Assembly: GCF_023898315.1 (NCBI RefSeq)
Contig: NC_064617.1
Span: 717,047,202-717,111,201 of the forward strand
Reading direction: 5' to 3'
Length of the DNA: 64,000 bases
Origin: Schistocerca nitens
Taxonomy: Eukaryota; Arthropoda; Insecta; Orthoptera; Acrididae
Below the pieces are notes generated by a model. The model had not been told where the DNA came from. It searched no databases and was given only the letters and a program-made list of their open reading frames with translations. A program made the position numbers and the translations under genes. Positions 44,755 to 56,299 of the stretch are shown here, one piece after another. Numbering within the stretch: the first letter of the stretch is position 1; each line of letters begins with the position of its first letter.

Positions 44755-46199
44755 GAATTACAAGTTGTTCCTGCTTGAACTACTGATTGTGGTTCTGCCA
44801 ATGTCTCTGATCAACATTTCTGTTCCCATTCCTATGCCAAACATTACCTGATTGTTGGTAGTTTCTGTTGTACTGATCTCTATCAAAAATTCTGTGATTT
44901 TGATCCCTAAAGTGTTCTCTATTTTGTTGATTATTTCCGCGAATATGTTGTACTTGTTTTGGATAAAAATTATGGTCCTTCTTTTGAAAATTGTTACATC
45001 CCTGTGAATTTTGACTGACACCATGATAATTGTTTTGTTCCCTTTTTTGAAAGTTGTCGTTTCCCCAATTTTGACCATTACCTTTCTGAGTAAACCCACT
45101 GTGTGTTCTTGTTGTTACCCTATCCAACTTTTCAATATAATTGAGAAACTGCTCTGCATTACTATCAGGACAATGAACTAAACTCAACTGCATTGCTGAT
45201 GGCAATCTTCTCTTTAAGGTATCAATTTTGATCAAGTCATCCAAAGGTTTTGTTAAATGAATAAGCTTTTGAAGTTCACTTTTACAAAATTGTTTCATGT
45301 TCCCATCTGATTCTCTATAGTTTCTCCCATTCAAAAATTCACATTTGATTCTAGTTTGTTTAAGATCATCCCAAAAATTTTCCAGAAATTTTGAGTCAAA
45401 TTCTGAAAAGGTCATCCCCAAAGTTACAATCTGGTTTGCCCAAGTCAAAGCTTCCCCTTCCAAGAATTTTTCCACAAATTTAATTTTCATATCATCTGGT
45501 GAGTGAGGTAAAAAACAATCCTTACAATACTGTATAAAATCAACAGGATGTAAGGGTCCATCTACCGAAAAGTGTTTCACTGGAATATTAGATATAAGAT
45601 TGCATGTGTTGACATTTGTGATTTTTGCTTTGAAATTCAATGTCAAAACTTTCAATTTTTTTGCTAAGTTCTTTGACAGATTTTTTGTTTTCTAAAGCAT
45701 TGCACTCTACTTTTTTTTCTAGAGTAACCAAACGATTGTCAGTTTCTTGTTGTATATTTTTTACTAAAACTTTTGTCTCCTCATCCAAATTTTTAATTTG
45801 CTACTTTATCTCATTAAAATCAATTAAATCTCTTTCCCTATCTGCCAGTAACTCATTTTTTACAGTATTAATTACATCGCTCAATTTAGCATCAATTTCA
45901 TTTACTTTTGCTTCCACAGATTCAATTTTTTCCTCAACACTGCCAACTCTGTACGAAAGATCACCCACTTGGGTATTGACTGCTTGGACTTGCAACAAAA
46001 TATTATCAATTTTTTCATCCCAGTAAGTCTTATTGTCGTCAACTGATTGTTTAATTTCTTTCGTGAAATTTACAAGAAAACTTTTTAAATCAAATTGATC
46101 GGTTCTTTCTGTTTCATTTGACCTGTCCTGACTTTCGAAGTCTATTAAATTACTACTTTCTACTTTAGGCACAATACTCTCGAAAATCTCGTAAGTCAT
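44755..46199 (-). pseudogene. gypsy-A gag, one stop and one frameshift
   Basis: Start MTYEIFESIVPKVESSN at 46199. A coiled coil (QAVNTQVGDLSYRVGSVEEKIESVEAK, continued by TLEKKVECNALENKK) is interrupted by an in-frame TAG at 45801. A one-base shift between 45590 and 45655 leads to the capsid-like part (HPVDFIQYCKDCFLP, FVEKFLEGEALTWANQIV, FSEFDSKFLENFWDDLKQ). The tail (44780-45060) is Asn/Gln/Arg-rich without a CCHC knuckle. Confidence 0.82.
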
Positions 46200-46529
46200 T
46201 GTGAAGAAAAAGAAAAAATTATACACAACAATACAAAACAAGATAAAAATATTGTTTTAACAAAATACGAGGGTTTCGTGACTTATCTGGAACACTCTTC
46301 TACTGTTGCAAATCCACGTTTTCCGTACATGTGATTGTTGACCAAAATTCTTGATATTACTTCTTCTGTCGAAAATTATATTTTTTTGCCAAAACATTTC
46401 TTCTCCAAAACTTTTACTTCCCGATGAACACAAATACTGTAACACACTGGTATCAACACACAAAAATTTTCTTCCTCGTAGCACTGTTGAAGATCTCGTG
46501 AACACAATATCCCGGCTACAGTCCCCGGT
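46200..46529 (-). other. gypsy-A 5' leader
   Basis: Between the 5' LTR and gag. Adjacent to the LTR the minus strand reads ACCGGGGACTGTAGCCGGG, the position of a primer-binding site, but it lacks the usual TGG start, so the primer tRNA is not assigned. Confidence 0.6.
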
Positions 46530-47058
46530 TGAAATATGGTTTCCTGGCTGAGACACAAAGTTGATACATGCTCACTATTTTTTTTTTTATTTACTTAAAT
46601 TTGGCATATTTTGTGACAGTACCTTTTCCGTTAGATGTTTACAAGGCGATATTGGTCTTGGCTTCAGTTGTCTAGTGGAAGTATGATTCCACAATACATC
46701 TTTGTCGGCTGCAGAAATGACCTGGTTCAATGTGTTTCCCTCATTTTTGGTGCTTCAAATACCATTTCTTCGAATGTAGTTTCTTATTAAAGTTTATATA
46801 AAAAAAATTAGTAACATAATTCAAAATTATTTATGATGGCGACCTGCACATTGTTCTACCGTCAACACACACCAAGAGTTAACTGCCGAGTGCCGACTGA
46901 CTATAGTCAAAGACGACTCCAGTGTCAAAGACATTTTACACAACACACAAGCTTCCACTTGTAATCAGTCTATTTGCTATTCATCGACACATTTACTAAT
47001 AGTAATCAATATGCTTTCACTCTCAAAAATATAAGTAAATTAACATATAATAAGGCAA

Positions 47059-49130
47059 GGAAAAAACACCAGTGGTGGAACGATGAATGTGATGAAGCAG
47101 TGTTGGATCGACACCAAGCCTGGTTAAGGCATCAAAATGAAAAAACAGAAAAATCATATTTGGAACTCACAAAGCAAAGGAAGACAACACAAAAAATAAT
47201 AAGGAGAGTTAAACGTCAGTACCAAAAAGATATACTTCAAATGATAGAAACAAATAGTGAAAAAACAAACTCAAGAGACTATTACAAAATATTTGGCAGA
47301 CAATTACAAAGATATGATCCTCCAACATTAATGTTAAAAGATAAAGATAATAACCTAGCCCATAGCAATAGTAAAAATACAGAAATTCAAGCAGAAACAT
47401 TTAACAAGTTACTAAATTGTGAAGATCCCCCAGAACTTCTTCAGATAAACACAGAAACCCCAATTAAAACACCAGCAGAAAATATAAATCCACCTACAAT
47501 TAATGAGGTCTACAGAGCTTTGAAAGAACTCAAAAACTACAAAGCAAGTGGAGAAGATCAAACGTTTGCTGAACTTTGGAAATATGCAGCAGAACCAGTA
47601 AAGATAGCATTACACCAATGCATATTAAAAATCTGGAATGAAGAGAAATTACCAGAAAATTGGACTACTGCTATAATACATCCATTACATAAGAAAGGGG
47701 AAAAATCAAATCCAGACAACTATAGAGGAATTTCCCTTTTGGACTGCACGTATAAGATCATGTCAAGAATACTATACAACCGCTGTAAAGATCAACTAGA
47801 ACTGGAACTGGGAGAATATCAAGGAGGATTTAGATCCTGGAGAAACTGCCCAGAACAGATAATCACCTTGAAGTTAGTTATGGATGTCTACAAAAGAAGG
47901 CAAAAACAACTAGTCATAACCTTTGTAGATTTCAAAAAGGCATATGATTGCATCCATAGATCTTCAATGATGAAAATATTAAGGAATTTTGGACTTCATC
48001 CTAAATTAATAAAAATGATACAGTTAACCTTAACAAACGCCAAATCCAAAGTAAAATTTAGAGGAGAAATATCTGAACCATTTACGATTAAAACAGGATT
48101 GAGACAGGGAGATTGTTTATCACCATTGCTATTCAATTGTGCTCTTGAATATGTAATGAGAGAATGGTACAAGGAAAATCCTATGAATATTAAAATTGGA
48201 ACTAAGAAAGATAAAATAAACCTAAATTGCTTGGGATTTGCTGATGACCTAGCATTACTAGCTAATAATATTCAGGAAGCCACGAAACAAATAACAAGCT
48301 TACAAAATATAGCACAAAAATTAGGACTCCAGATATCATTTGAAAAGACTGAAATAATGGTAACGGATCCACTTGTAATAGATCACATCACAGTGAATAA
48401 TAGGGAAATTAAAATAGTGAAACAATTTAAATACCTGGGTGAAATTATAACACATAAATTGGACGAGAAACCTGCATGACGAGCAAGAACTAATAAAATG
48501 ATAAAAGCTCAAAAACTAAAATGGTCTACGTACAATAAAAAATGTCTATCAATTAAAACAAAATTAAAACATTACAAGACGGTGGTTCAACCAGAGGTTA
48601 CATACGGAAGTGAAACTCTTTTTAAAGTCACCCAGAAAAACAGAATTGACAAAATTTTAAAAGTAGAGAGAAGAATTGCTAGAACATGCATAAATAAGAA
48701 ATATCAAAAAGCTGGGCAATGGCGGATAGTTCCAAATGAAGTGGTATACAGAGAACTGGAGCCCATCACTGATACTATACGAAAGAAAAGGATCTCTTTT
48801 TGTGGTCACATTCTGAGGACACCAGAAACCAGATTATCAAGAAAAATTATTGAGAAACTCTGGAAATTGAAACAACAAGGAGGATGGCTTAAGGAAATAA
48901 GAGAGGATATGGAAGAACTGGAAATAACTCTGGATGATTTGCAGAACAAAACGCCAAATTTAAAGAAGTTGAGGGACACAGAAATAAGATTTAAACCAAA
49001 AATTGACAAACGACATACAATGAAAAGGGTATTTACAGATAAGGAACGACGAAAAGCATCGGAACGAATGAAGAGATACTGGGCCACTCGGAAGGGGAAA
49101 ATACCAAAGAAGAGGACCAGAAATGATTGA
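47059..49130 (+). pseudogene. LINE-G reverse transcriptase with one TGA
   Basis: From the junction the frame reads RKKHQWWNDECDEAV, LKNYKASGEDQTFAEL, IHPLHKKGEKSNPDNYRGIS, EYQGGFRSWRNC, ITFVDFKKAYDCIHR (Asp 1), LRQGDCLSPLLFNC, LGFADDLALLAN (catalytic FADD) and ISFEKTEIM. A TGA at 48477-48479, possibly from CGA, is followed in the same frame (from 48480) by the C-terminal region (VTYGSETLFKV, RRIARTCINKKYQ, ISFCGHILRTP) to 49130. Upstream, the same frame runs openly into the LTR. Confidence 0.9.
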
Positions 49131-49176
49131 CTGAAGTGGTCCAATGAGGCCGTAAAAGCAGAAGAAGAAGAAGAAG
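47059..49176 (+). mobile_element. LINE-G: RTE-like LINE, 5' truncated, (GAA)n tail
   Basis: TSD AATAAGGCAA at 47049-47058 and 49177-49186. The 3' end is (GAA)5-6. Endonuclease is missing. One RT frame covers nearly the whole copy with a single stop. Confidence 0.92.
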
Positions 49177-49291
49177 AATAAGGCAAATTATAATAAAAAA
49201 ATTCTGACAAAAAATATGAGAAAACATTTACAATTTGGTATCGACAAATCCGGTAAAAAAAATAACACATCTCCCAGATCCATTACAAAGG

Positions 49292-49481
49292 GATCACCAA
49301 TTTAGTACTGGAGGGCAGCTTGATGGTAAAAATCATAGAGGGAGACCAAGAGAAGAATACACTAAGCAGTTTCAGAAGGATGTAACTTGCAGTAGGTACT
49401 TGGAGATGAAGAAGCTTGCACAGGATAGGGTAGCATGGAGAGCTGCATCAAACTAGTTTCTGTACTGAAGACCACAACAAC
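49292..49481 (+). pseudogene. LINE-D 3' end after the gypsy-A insertion
   Basis: GATCACCAATTTAGTACTGG through GAAGACCACAACAACA. Encodes the last RT codons (DVTCSRYLEMKKLAQDRVAWRAAS) collinear with the intact copy at 37056. Confidence 0.93.
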
Positions 49482-49487
49482 AGTCAG

Positions 49488-50335
49488 CTGACAAACTGGA
49501 ACACTGCAAGACCCCAAAATATCTCTTGATAGATCTCCTACTATCAAGCAGCACTGCATGAATTGCAAGTCAAAAATTTCTACCAGGAATTATCATCTAC
49601 AGAAACTGGACGGATCACAATGGGGTAGTCAACCTGAAATTCTACGATCCTTTGCAATGACATTATGCTATTCTGTTACAGAATCTGGATGTCCAGTTTG
49701 GTATAATTTAGCACATGCCAAATAGGTGGACATAGCTCTCAATAGCACTTGTAGACTCATAACAGATTGTTTGAAATCTGCTCCAGCTAAATGACTTTAC
49801 CATCTTGTGGGAAGAGCAACATCTTCTGTTGGAAGAAAAATAGCTGCGAATGAGGAAAGAAAGAAAGTGGATAAGGAGAGAATGCAGCTGCGAATGAGGA
49901 AAGAAAGAAAGAAAGTGGATATGGGGAGAATGCATACTCTTTATTGGGGCAAACCACATCCACAGTGGCTGAAGGAGGAGTTTCCTTAGGACACTGATGC
50001 CACTTAGAACCACTGCTGAAAAAGCTAGGTTGCAACTATACATGTCTATAGAGCTCCTGGCTGGAAAAGAGTTTCAGAAACTCTACTTTCTGGCTGTGAT
50101 GACAAATGGATGACATGAAAATCCCATAATAGACCAAGATCTGGATTTGATAGATCAAAGGTTAATTTGGCAAGATGAGGCAATTCAGTGTGGCTATGGA
50201 AAAGGCCAGATCTTCATCGTATGCTTCAATGCAGACTGTGTTCAGTCCCTTGCACAGAAGATGAACTTTATCAATGAACAGAAAAATGCACTGGAAGTGC
50301 TGGCCTTTTTACAATTCGCACTCTTTTAATTAAAT
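49488..50335 (+). pseudogene. LINE-F reverse transcriptase, part 2 (C-terminus)
   Basis: Continues part 1 after the RTE insertion: QLTNWNTARPQN, SPTIKQHCMNCKSKIS, GSQPEILRSFAMTLCYSVTES, GCPVWYN and SALNSTCRLIT-like segments, then the zinc-finger-like end (CGYGKGQ) near 50190. A duplicated AAGAAAGTGGATA block lies at 49858-49922. Frameshifts abundant. The 3' end is imprecise. Confidence 0.72.
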
Positions 50336-50447
50336 TGAGGCCTTATAGTCTGAATACACAATAGTTCCAACCCCTAACAGGTATTTTTTAACTTTTGTAA
50401 AATCCCAGTGTATAGCTAACACCTCTTTCTTATTTACAGTGTAAGTT
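50336..50447 (-). pseudogene. gypsy-C RNase H, left piece
   Basis: The minus strand reads ERTYTVNKKEVLAIHWDFTKVKKYLLG and VYSDYKA, the RNase H middle. It joins without a break to the right piece at 54140 when gypsy-B is skipped. Confidence 0.82.
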
Positions 50448-50451
50448 CTTT

Positions 50452-50823
50452 TGTCATGTCCCCACTGTACGTTAGACTTGCAACTATCGCATTCTTATTG
50501 TGGAAGAAGTACATCTTCTATGTTTATCGTGTTGTTATTGAAGCTCACACAAGAAAGAACACATAACATAGGCAGTGATTACACAGTAATAACCTATGGA
50601 ATGTTACAGAAAACTTGGGTAGAACTCCCCAGAAACATTATGTGAAATCAACAATGGAACAACTATATCGTAGCACATCATTTAAAAGTCATGGAACACT
50701 TGCAAGCCGTGGCAAGGAGTAAGTATATGTCAGTGCACCTTGCAGCCGGCATGTGAACCCCGTTGAAACTTGTGTTCCATCAGCTGATTGCGGCTGCCAG
50801 CAGCGCGACCACCTTCATCGCCA
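50452..50823 (-). repeat. gypsy-B 3' LTR
   Basis: Begins TGTCATGTCCCCACTG on plus; shares CCATCAGCTGATTGCGGCTG with the other LTR. Confidence 0.9.
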
Positions 50824-51655
50824 TGTAGCCCCCCACAGGGGACTGGAGTGCCATTGTTGTTGGTAACTGCCTCAGACACTCTCCTTGAATCTGGCCGGAA
50901 AAATGCACATGACATCCGGACCGCATTGTACGTTGTGTCTGCATTGAAGGAGCTGCGTGAGGTGCTGGATTATCAGCTGGCGAAATCACCGGTTGGTGGA
51001 GGGAACTGTACACATCTAAAGTTTCCTCCAAGGCAAAAGCAGGTTTAACTCAGTAAACTGACACTGTTTTCTTTTTTCCATTCACCATAATGTCCATCAT
51101 TTTGTCCCATCTTGTTATTTTGCAGTGTGGCCCAGTGCAAGGTGGCATGAGCACTGGTTTAATGCCGTCTTTGTGTAGCATGACTTGGTTGCAGTGCTTT
51201 AACTTTTCATGTACAAACGTATGCAGTGTCCCATGTTGTGATGCTGGATGCAGTCGCATGTGTGAAATCCGATTCCGCAATTGGGTTATAAACTGGAACG
51301 ACTGTGATAAGTCCCCCGGTGAGGCACCTGGATCAATAAACTTGCCTGGTAGCTGCAGGGATTCCCAATAGACCTACCCAGCAGGGGATGCGTCGAGGCC
51401 TGACTTAGTTATGCTGCGGAGGCCGAGTAGAGCTAAGGGAATAGCCATGGTCCACTTTCATTTGTCACACATTATGGCAGCTTTGAGGGACCGGTGCAAC
51501 CGTTCAACCATGCCATTGATGGCTGGATGATAACTCATTGTTACGTGATGTGATGCGCCACAAAACTTGTTTAGCTGAGTAAACAATTCAGACTCGAACT
51601 GGTGTCCTCGGACTGGCCAGCGCTGCTGCAAATGGTTCTTGAAGTTCTGCCACAT
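50824..51655 (-). pseudogene. gypsy-B integrase C-terminal half
   Basis: 51458-51600: SELFTQLNKFCG, VTMSYHPAINGMVERLHRSL (catalytic Glu present). 51050-51240: FVHEKLKHCNQVML, PPCTGPHCKI, the GPY/F-type module. 50840-51030 has the SGCHVHFS-type tail of the lineage. A frameshift lies between. The N-terminal half and catalytic Asp residues are missing through deletion. Confidence 0.82.
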
Positions 51656-52760
51656 GTGACAGATGGCATATGGCAGTGATAGAAATTGAGGATTCTGAGG
51701 AATCTACGTAATTCTTTGGCTGTCTCTGGGCGAGGAATATTCAAAATGGCTTTAACTTTCTGTGGCAAATGCGCGATCCTGCAGAAGAAATTAGGTGACC
51801 CAAAAACGTTATCTCCGGTTGTCCGAACACACACTTAGTGACGTTCAAAACAATGCCGTACTTATCAAGGCGCTCAAAAACTTCAATGAGATGCTGTTCA
51901 TGTTCCTCTGGTGTGGCAGAGAAGATGAGTATGTCGTCTAGGTAGGCAAAACAACAAGGTAACCTTCGTAATAGAGAATCAATGAATTGTTGCCATGTTT
52001 GTGTAGCATTTCTTGGGCCAAAAAGCTTTCGAACAAGCCAAAAGGCATTGTAATGGCTGCTGTCTTTGGGATATCTTCCTCAGCAACTGGAATTTGTGTG
52101 TATGCTTTGGCAAAATCCAACACGCTAAACATCTGTTTGCCACACAATGCTTGATTGTAGTCTTTTAGGAGAGGCACTGGATAGCGGTCAGGAACTGTTC
52201 TCGCATTTAAGGCTCGGTAGTCGCCGCACAGCCACCACGTGCCATTCTTTTGAGGCACCAAATGCGAGGGTGAATACCACACCCCCCTAGACAGGCAGAT
52301 AATGCCCTCGGCCAGCACAGCATCAAACTCTACCTTAGCGATCGCATACCAGTTGGGAGCTAATCTTCTGGGTCTGCATGAAATCGGGGAGCCAGCAATT
52401 GTATTAATGTAATGTATTGAATCATGTCGTACCTTTTGTGGGGCCCCTGGAGGCCTCGTGAGAGGAGGGAACCATGCTAGCAGCTTAGAGTACCTGTCGT
52501 CTGCAGCCTGGATTGCCTTGGCATCATAAGTTGCTGCTTGGCGCTGGAATCCAGCAGTGAAAAGCCCTATGACTGTGTCCAGCTGACGAGCATTTGCAAC
52601 ATCAGGCATCAGGCAGAAATGCACCGCGAGATCTGCGCCAGTGATAGGCTCCGTCATGTCTGCGACTATAAAGTTCCACACCAAAGAACGTCTCAGTCCG
52701 AGATCTAGTTCCACATGCTGTACTTCATAAGTCATGATCACAGAATTATTAGTGGCTGAC
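51656..52760 (-). pseudogene. gypsy-B protease end and reverse transcriptase
   Basis: 52400-52741: VELDLGLRRSLVWNFIVADM and TGADLAVHF (protease end). Then RVRHDSIHYI-like linker, ISCRPRRLAPNWYAIAKVEFD, GVWYSPSHLVPQKNGTWWLCGDYRALN (KKDG-type block altered), FSVLDFAKAYTQIPV (Asp 1), TMPFGLFESF. The YVDD block has decayed to YYEGYLV near 51960, so the catalytic pair is lost. Thumb at 51660-51780 (KAILNIPRPETAKELRRFLR). Confidence 0.87.
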
Positions 52761-53224
52761 AGTTGAAATGCGGTGGCCGGATGGTATTTATGTAGCTTAT
52801 TGCGTGGTAGAATGCTGAGGTCAGATCCGGTGTCGATCAGAAACTTGCAGCCTGTCTTGCAGTCCGATACGAATAGACGTACAGCAGATCTGCCTGGTAT
52901 GTTTACTTCTGTGTGATGTGTATTGCTGGCGTATGCACAAGGCAGATTATATTTGTGTGCCTGCTCTCCATATCACTGGTGATACCAACATATGTTAGTA
53001 GGTGGCACATCACCAGAGGTGTGCACGCACAATGAATATTGGCTTCAGGATCTCCGTCAGAACTGTCCTTTAATGTTCCGGTCAGCGAGCAATTCACTCA
53101 TTTGTCTACTGAGGGCAACGATCTTGCTTAATAAGTTCTCGTTCAGATGTTTGTTAAGTGTTTCCACTTTAAGCGAGCACAATTGTGTCTTGAATGCAGT
53201 TGGCAAGATCAGCTACGGCGTCAA

Positions 53225-53660
53225 GCGGCATATTGGTCTGTGACGTGACGATGGCTTTCACTTGAGTTGGCAATCTCCTCCTCCATAATGTATGAAGTAG
53301 TGCATTCGGGACCATGCCTGCATCGACTTTGCTCCTCAGGTGACGGAGTTATTGGGAATGTTTTTTGTCTCCAATGACCTCCTGTGTTAGAACCTACCGT
53401 ACCCTCTCCTCCTGTGAGGCGGATACTCACCGAATTAACTCGATCTTGAGTTTCGTGTAGGCCTCTGTGCTCAGCGACAAAGTTATAATATCCTGTACTT
53501 TGGCAGTGTATTGATGGTCTAATTGGCTCACTACCAATGCAAACTTGGTGGAATCTGACTTCACACCTGCACAAAGAAAACTCGCCTCGACTTGTGTGAA
53601 CCATAGTGCGGGATTGTGAGGCCAGAATGGTGATAGTCATACTGCCAGTCTTGAAATTGT
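53225..53660 (-). pseudogene. gypsy-B gag fragment
   Basis: The minus strand reads a WFTQVEASFLCAGV...KFALVVSQLD pattern and IITLSLSTEAYTKLKIELI, typical of this gypsy gag lineage, followed by a frameshift. Translation in a shadow frame obscures it, but the blocks are clear. Confidence 0.75.
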
Positions 53661-53740
53661 GGGAGTTTCTGGTGTATCTGTCATGTTTCAGCTAATGAAT
53701 GATACTTTCTTGGTCCTGATGAATCATCTTCTTAGCCACA

Positions 53741-53758
53741 ATCACGTTGGGGTCACCA
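53741..53758 (-). other. gypsy-B primer-binding site
   Basis: On the minus strand TGGTGACCCCAACGTGAT starts two bases after the 5' LTR end. TGG-starting sequence at this spot pairs with a tRNA 3' end to prime minus-strand DNA. The tRNA type is not assigned. Confidence 0.75.
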
Positions 53759-53760
53759 GA

Positions 53761-54135
53761 TGTCACGTTCCCACTGGGCGTTAGGCTCGCGACTAACTAT
53801 CACAGTCTTATTGTGGAATAAGTACATCTTCTATGTTTATCATGTTTTTATTGAAGATCACTCAGGAAAGAACACACAACATAGGCAGTGGTTACACAAT
53901 AATAACCAATGCAATGTTACAGAAATCTTGGGTAGAACTCCCCAGAAATGTTTTGTGAAATCAACAATGGAACAGTTATATTGTAGCACATCGTTTAAAA
54001 GTCATGGAATGCTCATGCGCTGTGGCAAGTAGTAAGTACATGTAAGTTCTCCTCACGGCCGGCACGCGAACCTCGTTGACACTTGCATTCCATCAGCTGA
54101 TCGCGGCTGCCAGCCGTGCACCTGCCTTAGTCACA
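53761..54135 (-). repeat. gypsy-B 5' LTR
   Basis: Begins TGTCACGTTCCCACTGGG and ends TTAGTCACA on plus. Confidence 0.9.
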
Positions 54136-54139
54136 CTTT

Positions 54140-54520
54140 CATGTTTCTGGAGCATTCTATGTGGAAAAGCAACTGTCTGAAGTTTATCTTCCCCATTCCC
54201 AGTTTTATTTGAAACAAATATACACCAAATCCATTATCACTAGCAGTACAAGATAAACAAAATGGTAATGATAAATATGGTGTACACGGAATGTTGCAGT
54301 ATCTTTTATAGAATCAAAAGCTTGTTGGCATTCCTTGTCTCATACTCAAACATAATTCATTCTCTGTTAGATACATAAACAGGGTGAATTTATACTCTTA
54401 TTACTAATGTACTTTATAATAACTACAAATGTGCCAAAGAATCAGTTTAAGTGTTTCTTATTTCTGGGTACTGGGAACTCAGCAATGACTTTAATATCGT
54501 CAGCCTGGTGATTGCAATTC
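54140..54520 (-). pseudogene. gypsy-C RNase H right piece and RT thumb
   Basis: IAEFPVPRNKKHLN and FFGTFV (54420-54490, RT thumb), then CDKECQQAFDSIKD (54310-54350) and an RNase H start (54200-54260) leading to RMLQKHE at the gypsy-B junction. Several stops. Confidence 0.75.
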
Positions 54521-55359
54521 AATGTTGACGGTTTCTGGTATGGTATCAGTGTTACAGTCCCTGTGTGTAATCTATAACACTCGTATGTTTGATGTCAGAA
54601 CATTTATTTAGTAAATTTCTCACGAGCAACTACCTTGATGGTTGCTGAGGTGGCTCTGCTAGACAGTTTCACCTAACCGTGTTGTAGCCACCTTCAAAGG
54701 CCTTCGCCTCCTTGTGTGTGGATGGGTGCTGAAAGCGAGCATTAATTGTCTTCCAAGCTATTTGAATTAGGTGAACAACTGAACTTTAAACCTTCTATAT
54801 TGACAATTTCTTTTAGAAAATATCTCTTAATACACAATTGCATGTGCAATGTGGGTTGACAAATCTGTTAGAAACTGATGTTGCTTGGAGAAGAAGTAGT
54901 TTCTACACAAGCCCATTTGACATTCACGTGTCACAACATCCAATGTAGCCACAACCTTTTTTACTTTTCTAAACACCTTCAAACTCTGACACCAAGGAAC
55001 AAGCAGCCCCACACAACAGGTGGGTATGGGTGGATGGAGGGGAGGTGGGGGGGGGGGGGGGGGAAGAATGTCATGCATCATCCCATCTTGAAGATATAAT
55101 GGGTTCAACATGTTCTCCCATCTGCACATATCACAAAAATATCTCCCACAGTGGGATGTCCCAACACTTTTCATTCATTTCATAAAAATGTCATGTCACA
55201 CTTCACAATGTACGTTTTTCAGTGATGCAATGTCTGAAGAATTTCAGTTCATTAACTACAAATGTATATTTACCTACTTTCATTGTCATTTCTCTTTATC
55301 CCAACTTATCAGACATTCATTTTACTAATAAATAATATTTATACCAACTCTTACAACAA
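54521..55359. other. Unassigned insertion in gypsy-C RT, with a G-tract
   Basis: This stretch separates RT thumb from the palm. It carries a G-run at 55046-55062. The minus frame 54827-55174 has no recognised domain. No TIR or TSD was found. Confidence 0.4.
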
Positions 55360-55565
55360 AACAAAATGTCATCAACATGTATGATTAATTTAGAGGACAA
55401 TTCTACACCTAGAACATGATACAAGGCTCTCATGAATTCTGCCACAGAGACATTTGAACCAAAGGGCAAAATGCAGTACTGATAGTGTTTACATTGAAAA
55501 AATGTAACATATTTCTGAAATTCTGTAGTGACTGTGCACCAGTAGCCCTGCAGAAGTTACAGACA
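55360..55565 (-). pseudogene. gypsy-C RT palm
   Basis: YCILPFGSNVSVAEFMRALYHV and LIIHVDDILF (HVDD in place of YVDD). Collinear with gypsy-A RT residues around its YVDD. Confidence 0.85.
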
Positions 55566-56285
55566 TTCTGCTAAAGATCTGGAGAAAATGATTACAAAAT
55601 TCAAAAAGACAAGTTCTTTTAAAGTGCAGTGTGGAAAGGGAGAAAAGCAATTGATCTGACACCAGTTGATGATGTGGCTACAGCATTGCAGGAGGGGTCA
55701 AGCAGTGGTGTGCAAACATGCAGTGCATGGGAAACTGCCAAAACGTGTGAGGATGGTGCATAAACATATGCTCATATTGAAGTGGACAGTGAATGTCCAC
55801 AGAACATTGTGTGGGCAGACGAAGTACCTTTCCATCTCGAAGAACATGTCAATATGCAGAACTGCAGAACATGGGTAACAAAAAATCACACACAAACATC
55901 ACCTGGTACCACTTCTTTCAGCAAAGGTAACTGTGTGGTGTGGGTTGACAGCATCATTTATGATAGGGCCATATTTTTTCAAAGAGATTAAGTCCTATGG
56001 GTCCTGTTACCTGTACCATCACTGGTAAGCACTAAGAGAGTCTTTTGCATACCAATGTCATTTCATCCCTTCAACAGCGTGGATATGTGGGTAATATCAG
56101 TTTTATGCAAGCCTGCACTCCTCCACACAGTGTATAGCCAGTGAAGCAGCTGCTGCAGAGGCATTTTGGAAATGCTAGAATTTTCAGCCATCATTTCCTT
56201 ACAGCGTGGCTACCCAGATCATCTGATCTTAATCCATGAGACTTTTGAATGTGGGGTCATCTGAAAGATGTGATCAGTCTGGGCA
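55566..56285 (+). pseudogene. Tc1/mariner-superfamily transposase relic
   Basis: Plus strand: FKKTSSFKVQCGKGRKAID, DDVATALQEGSSSGVQTC, then IVWADEVPFHLEEHVNMQNC (WxDE block, first acidic residue). FMQACTPPHS appears where FMQDGAPPH is usual, so the second Asp is lost. Next come TAWLPRSSDLNP and a WGHLKDV end. Part of the N-terminal region is deleted. TIRs not found. Confidence 0.72.
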
Positions 56286-56299
56286 CTGTCAGGAGGCAC

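Larger units (their letters stand above)
35201..49287 (-). mobile_element. gypsy-A: complete Ty3/gypsy element, LTR to LTR, with three nested insertions
   Basis: LTRs at 35201-39394 and 46530-49287 (both interrupted) begin TGAAATATGG and end CATTACA on the plus strand; in element orientation they run TGTAATGG...CATATTTCA. The internal region carries gag, protease, RT, RNase H and integrase on the minus strand, each with lesions. The 4-bp TSD AAGG is perfect. Skipping insertions, LTRs are about 620-630 bp and differ by roughly 17 substitutions and a 7-bp indel by my count. Confidence 0.94.
46530..49287 (-). repeat. gypsy-A 5' LTR (right), split by a LINE
   Basis: LTR pieces are 46530-47058 and 49187-49287, aligned to the other LTR. 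LINE-G is inserted after ATAAGGCAA, three bases from where the mariner inserted in the other LTR. A 7-bp GAGTGCC duplication distinguishes this LTR near 46890. Confidence 0.93.
30589..49481 (+). mobile_element. LINE-D: near full-length RTE LINE, split by Tc1-like and gypsy-A insertions
   Basis: The TSD AGTCAG (30583-30588, 49482-49487) brackets the composite. The LINE begins with a non-coding 5' region (about 400 bp), then endonuclease (30990-31638, 33090-33260), RT (33300-35200) and, after gypsy-A, the final 190 bp (49292-49481) ending in ACAACAACA. The RTE clade is inferred from the endonuclease/RT style and CAA-type tail. It sits in LINE-F: skipping it gives an RT reading that continues across the TSD. 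Confidence 0.88.
50452..54135 (-). mobile_element. gypsy-B: Ty3/gypsy element with both LTRs and an internal deletion
   Basis: LTRs of about 372-375 bp at 50452-50823 and 53761-54135 are diverged. TSD CTTT at 50448-50451 and 54136-54139. The inside encodes gag, PR/RT and the C-terminal integrase on the minus strand; RNase H and most of integrase are deleted near 51655. A primer-binding site abuts the right LTR. It is inserted in the RNase H of gypsy-C. Confidence 0.92.
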
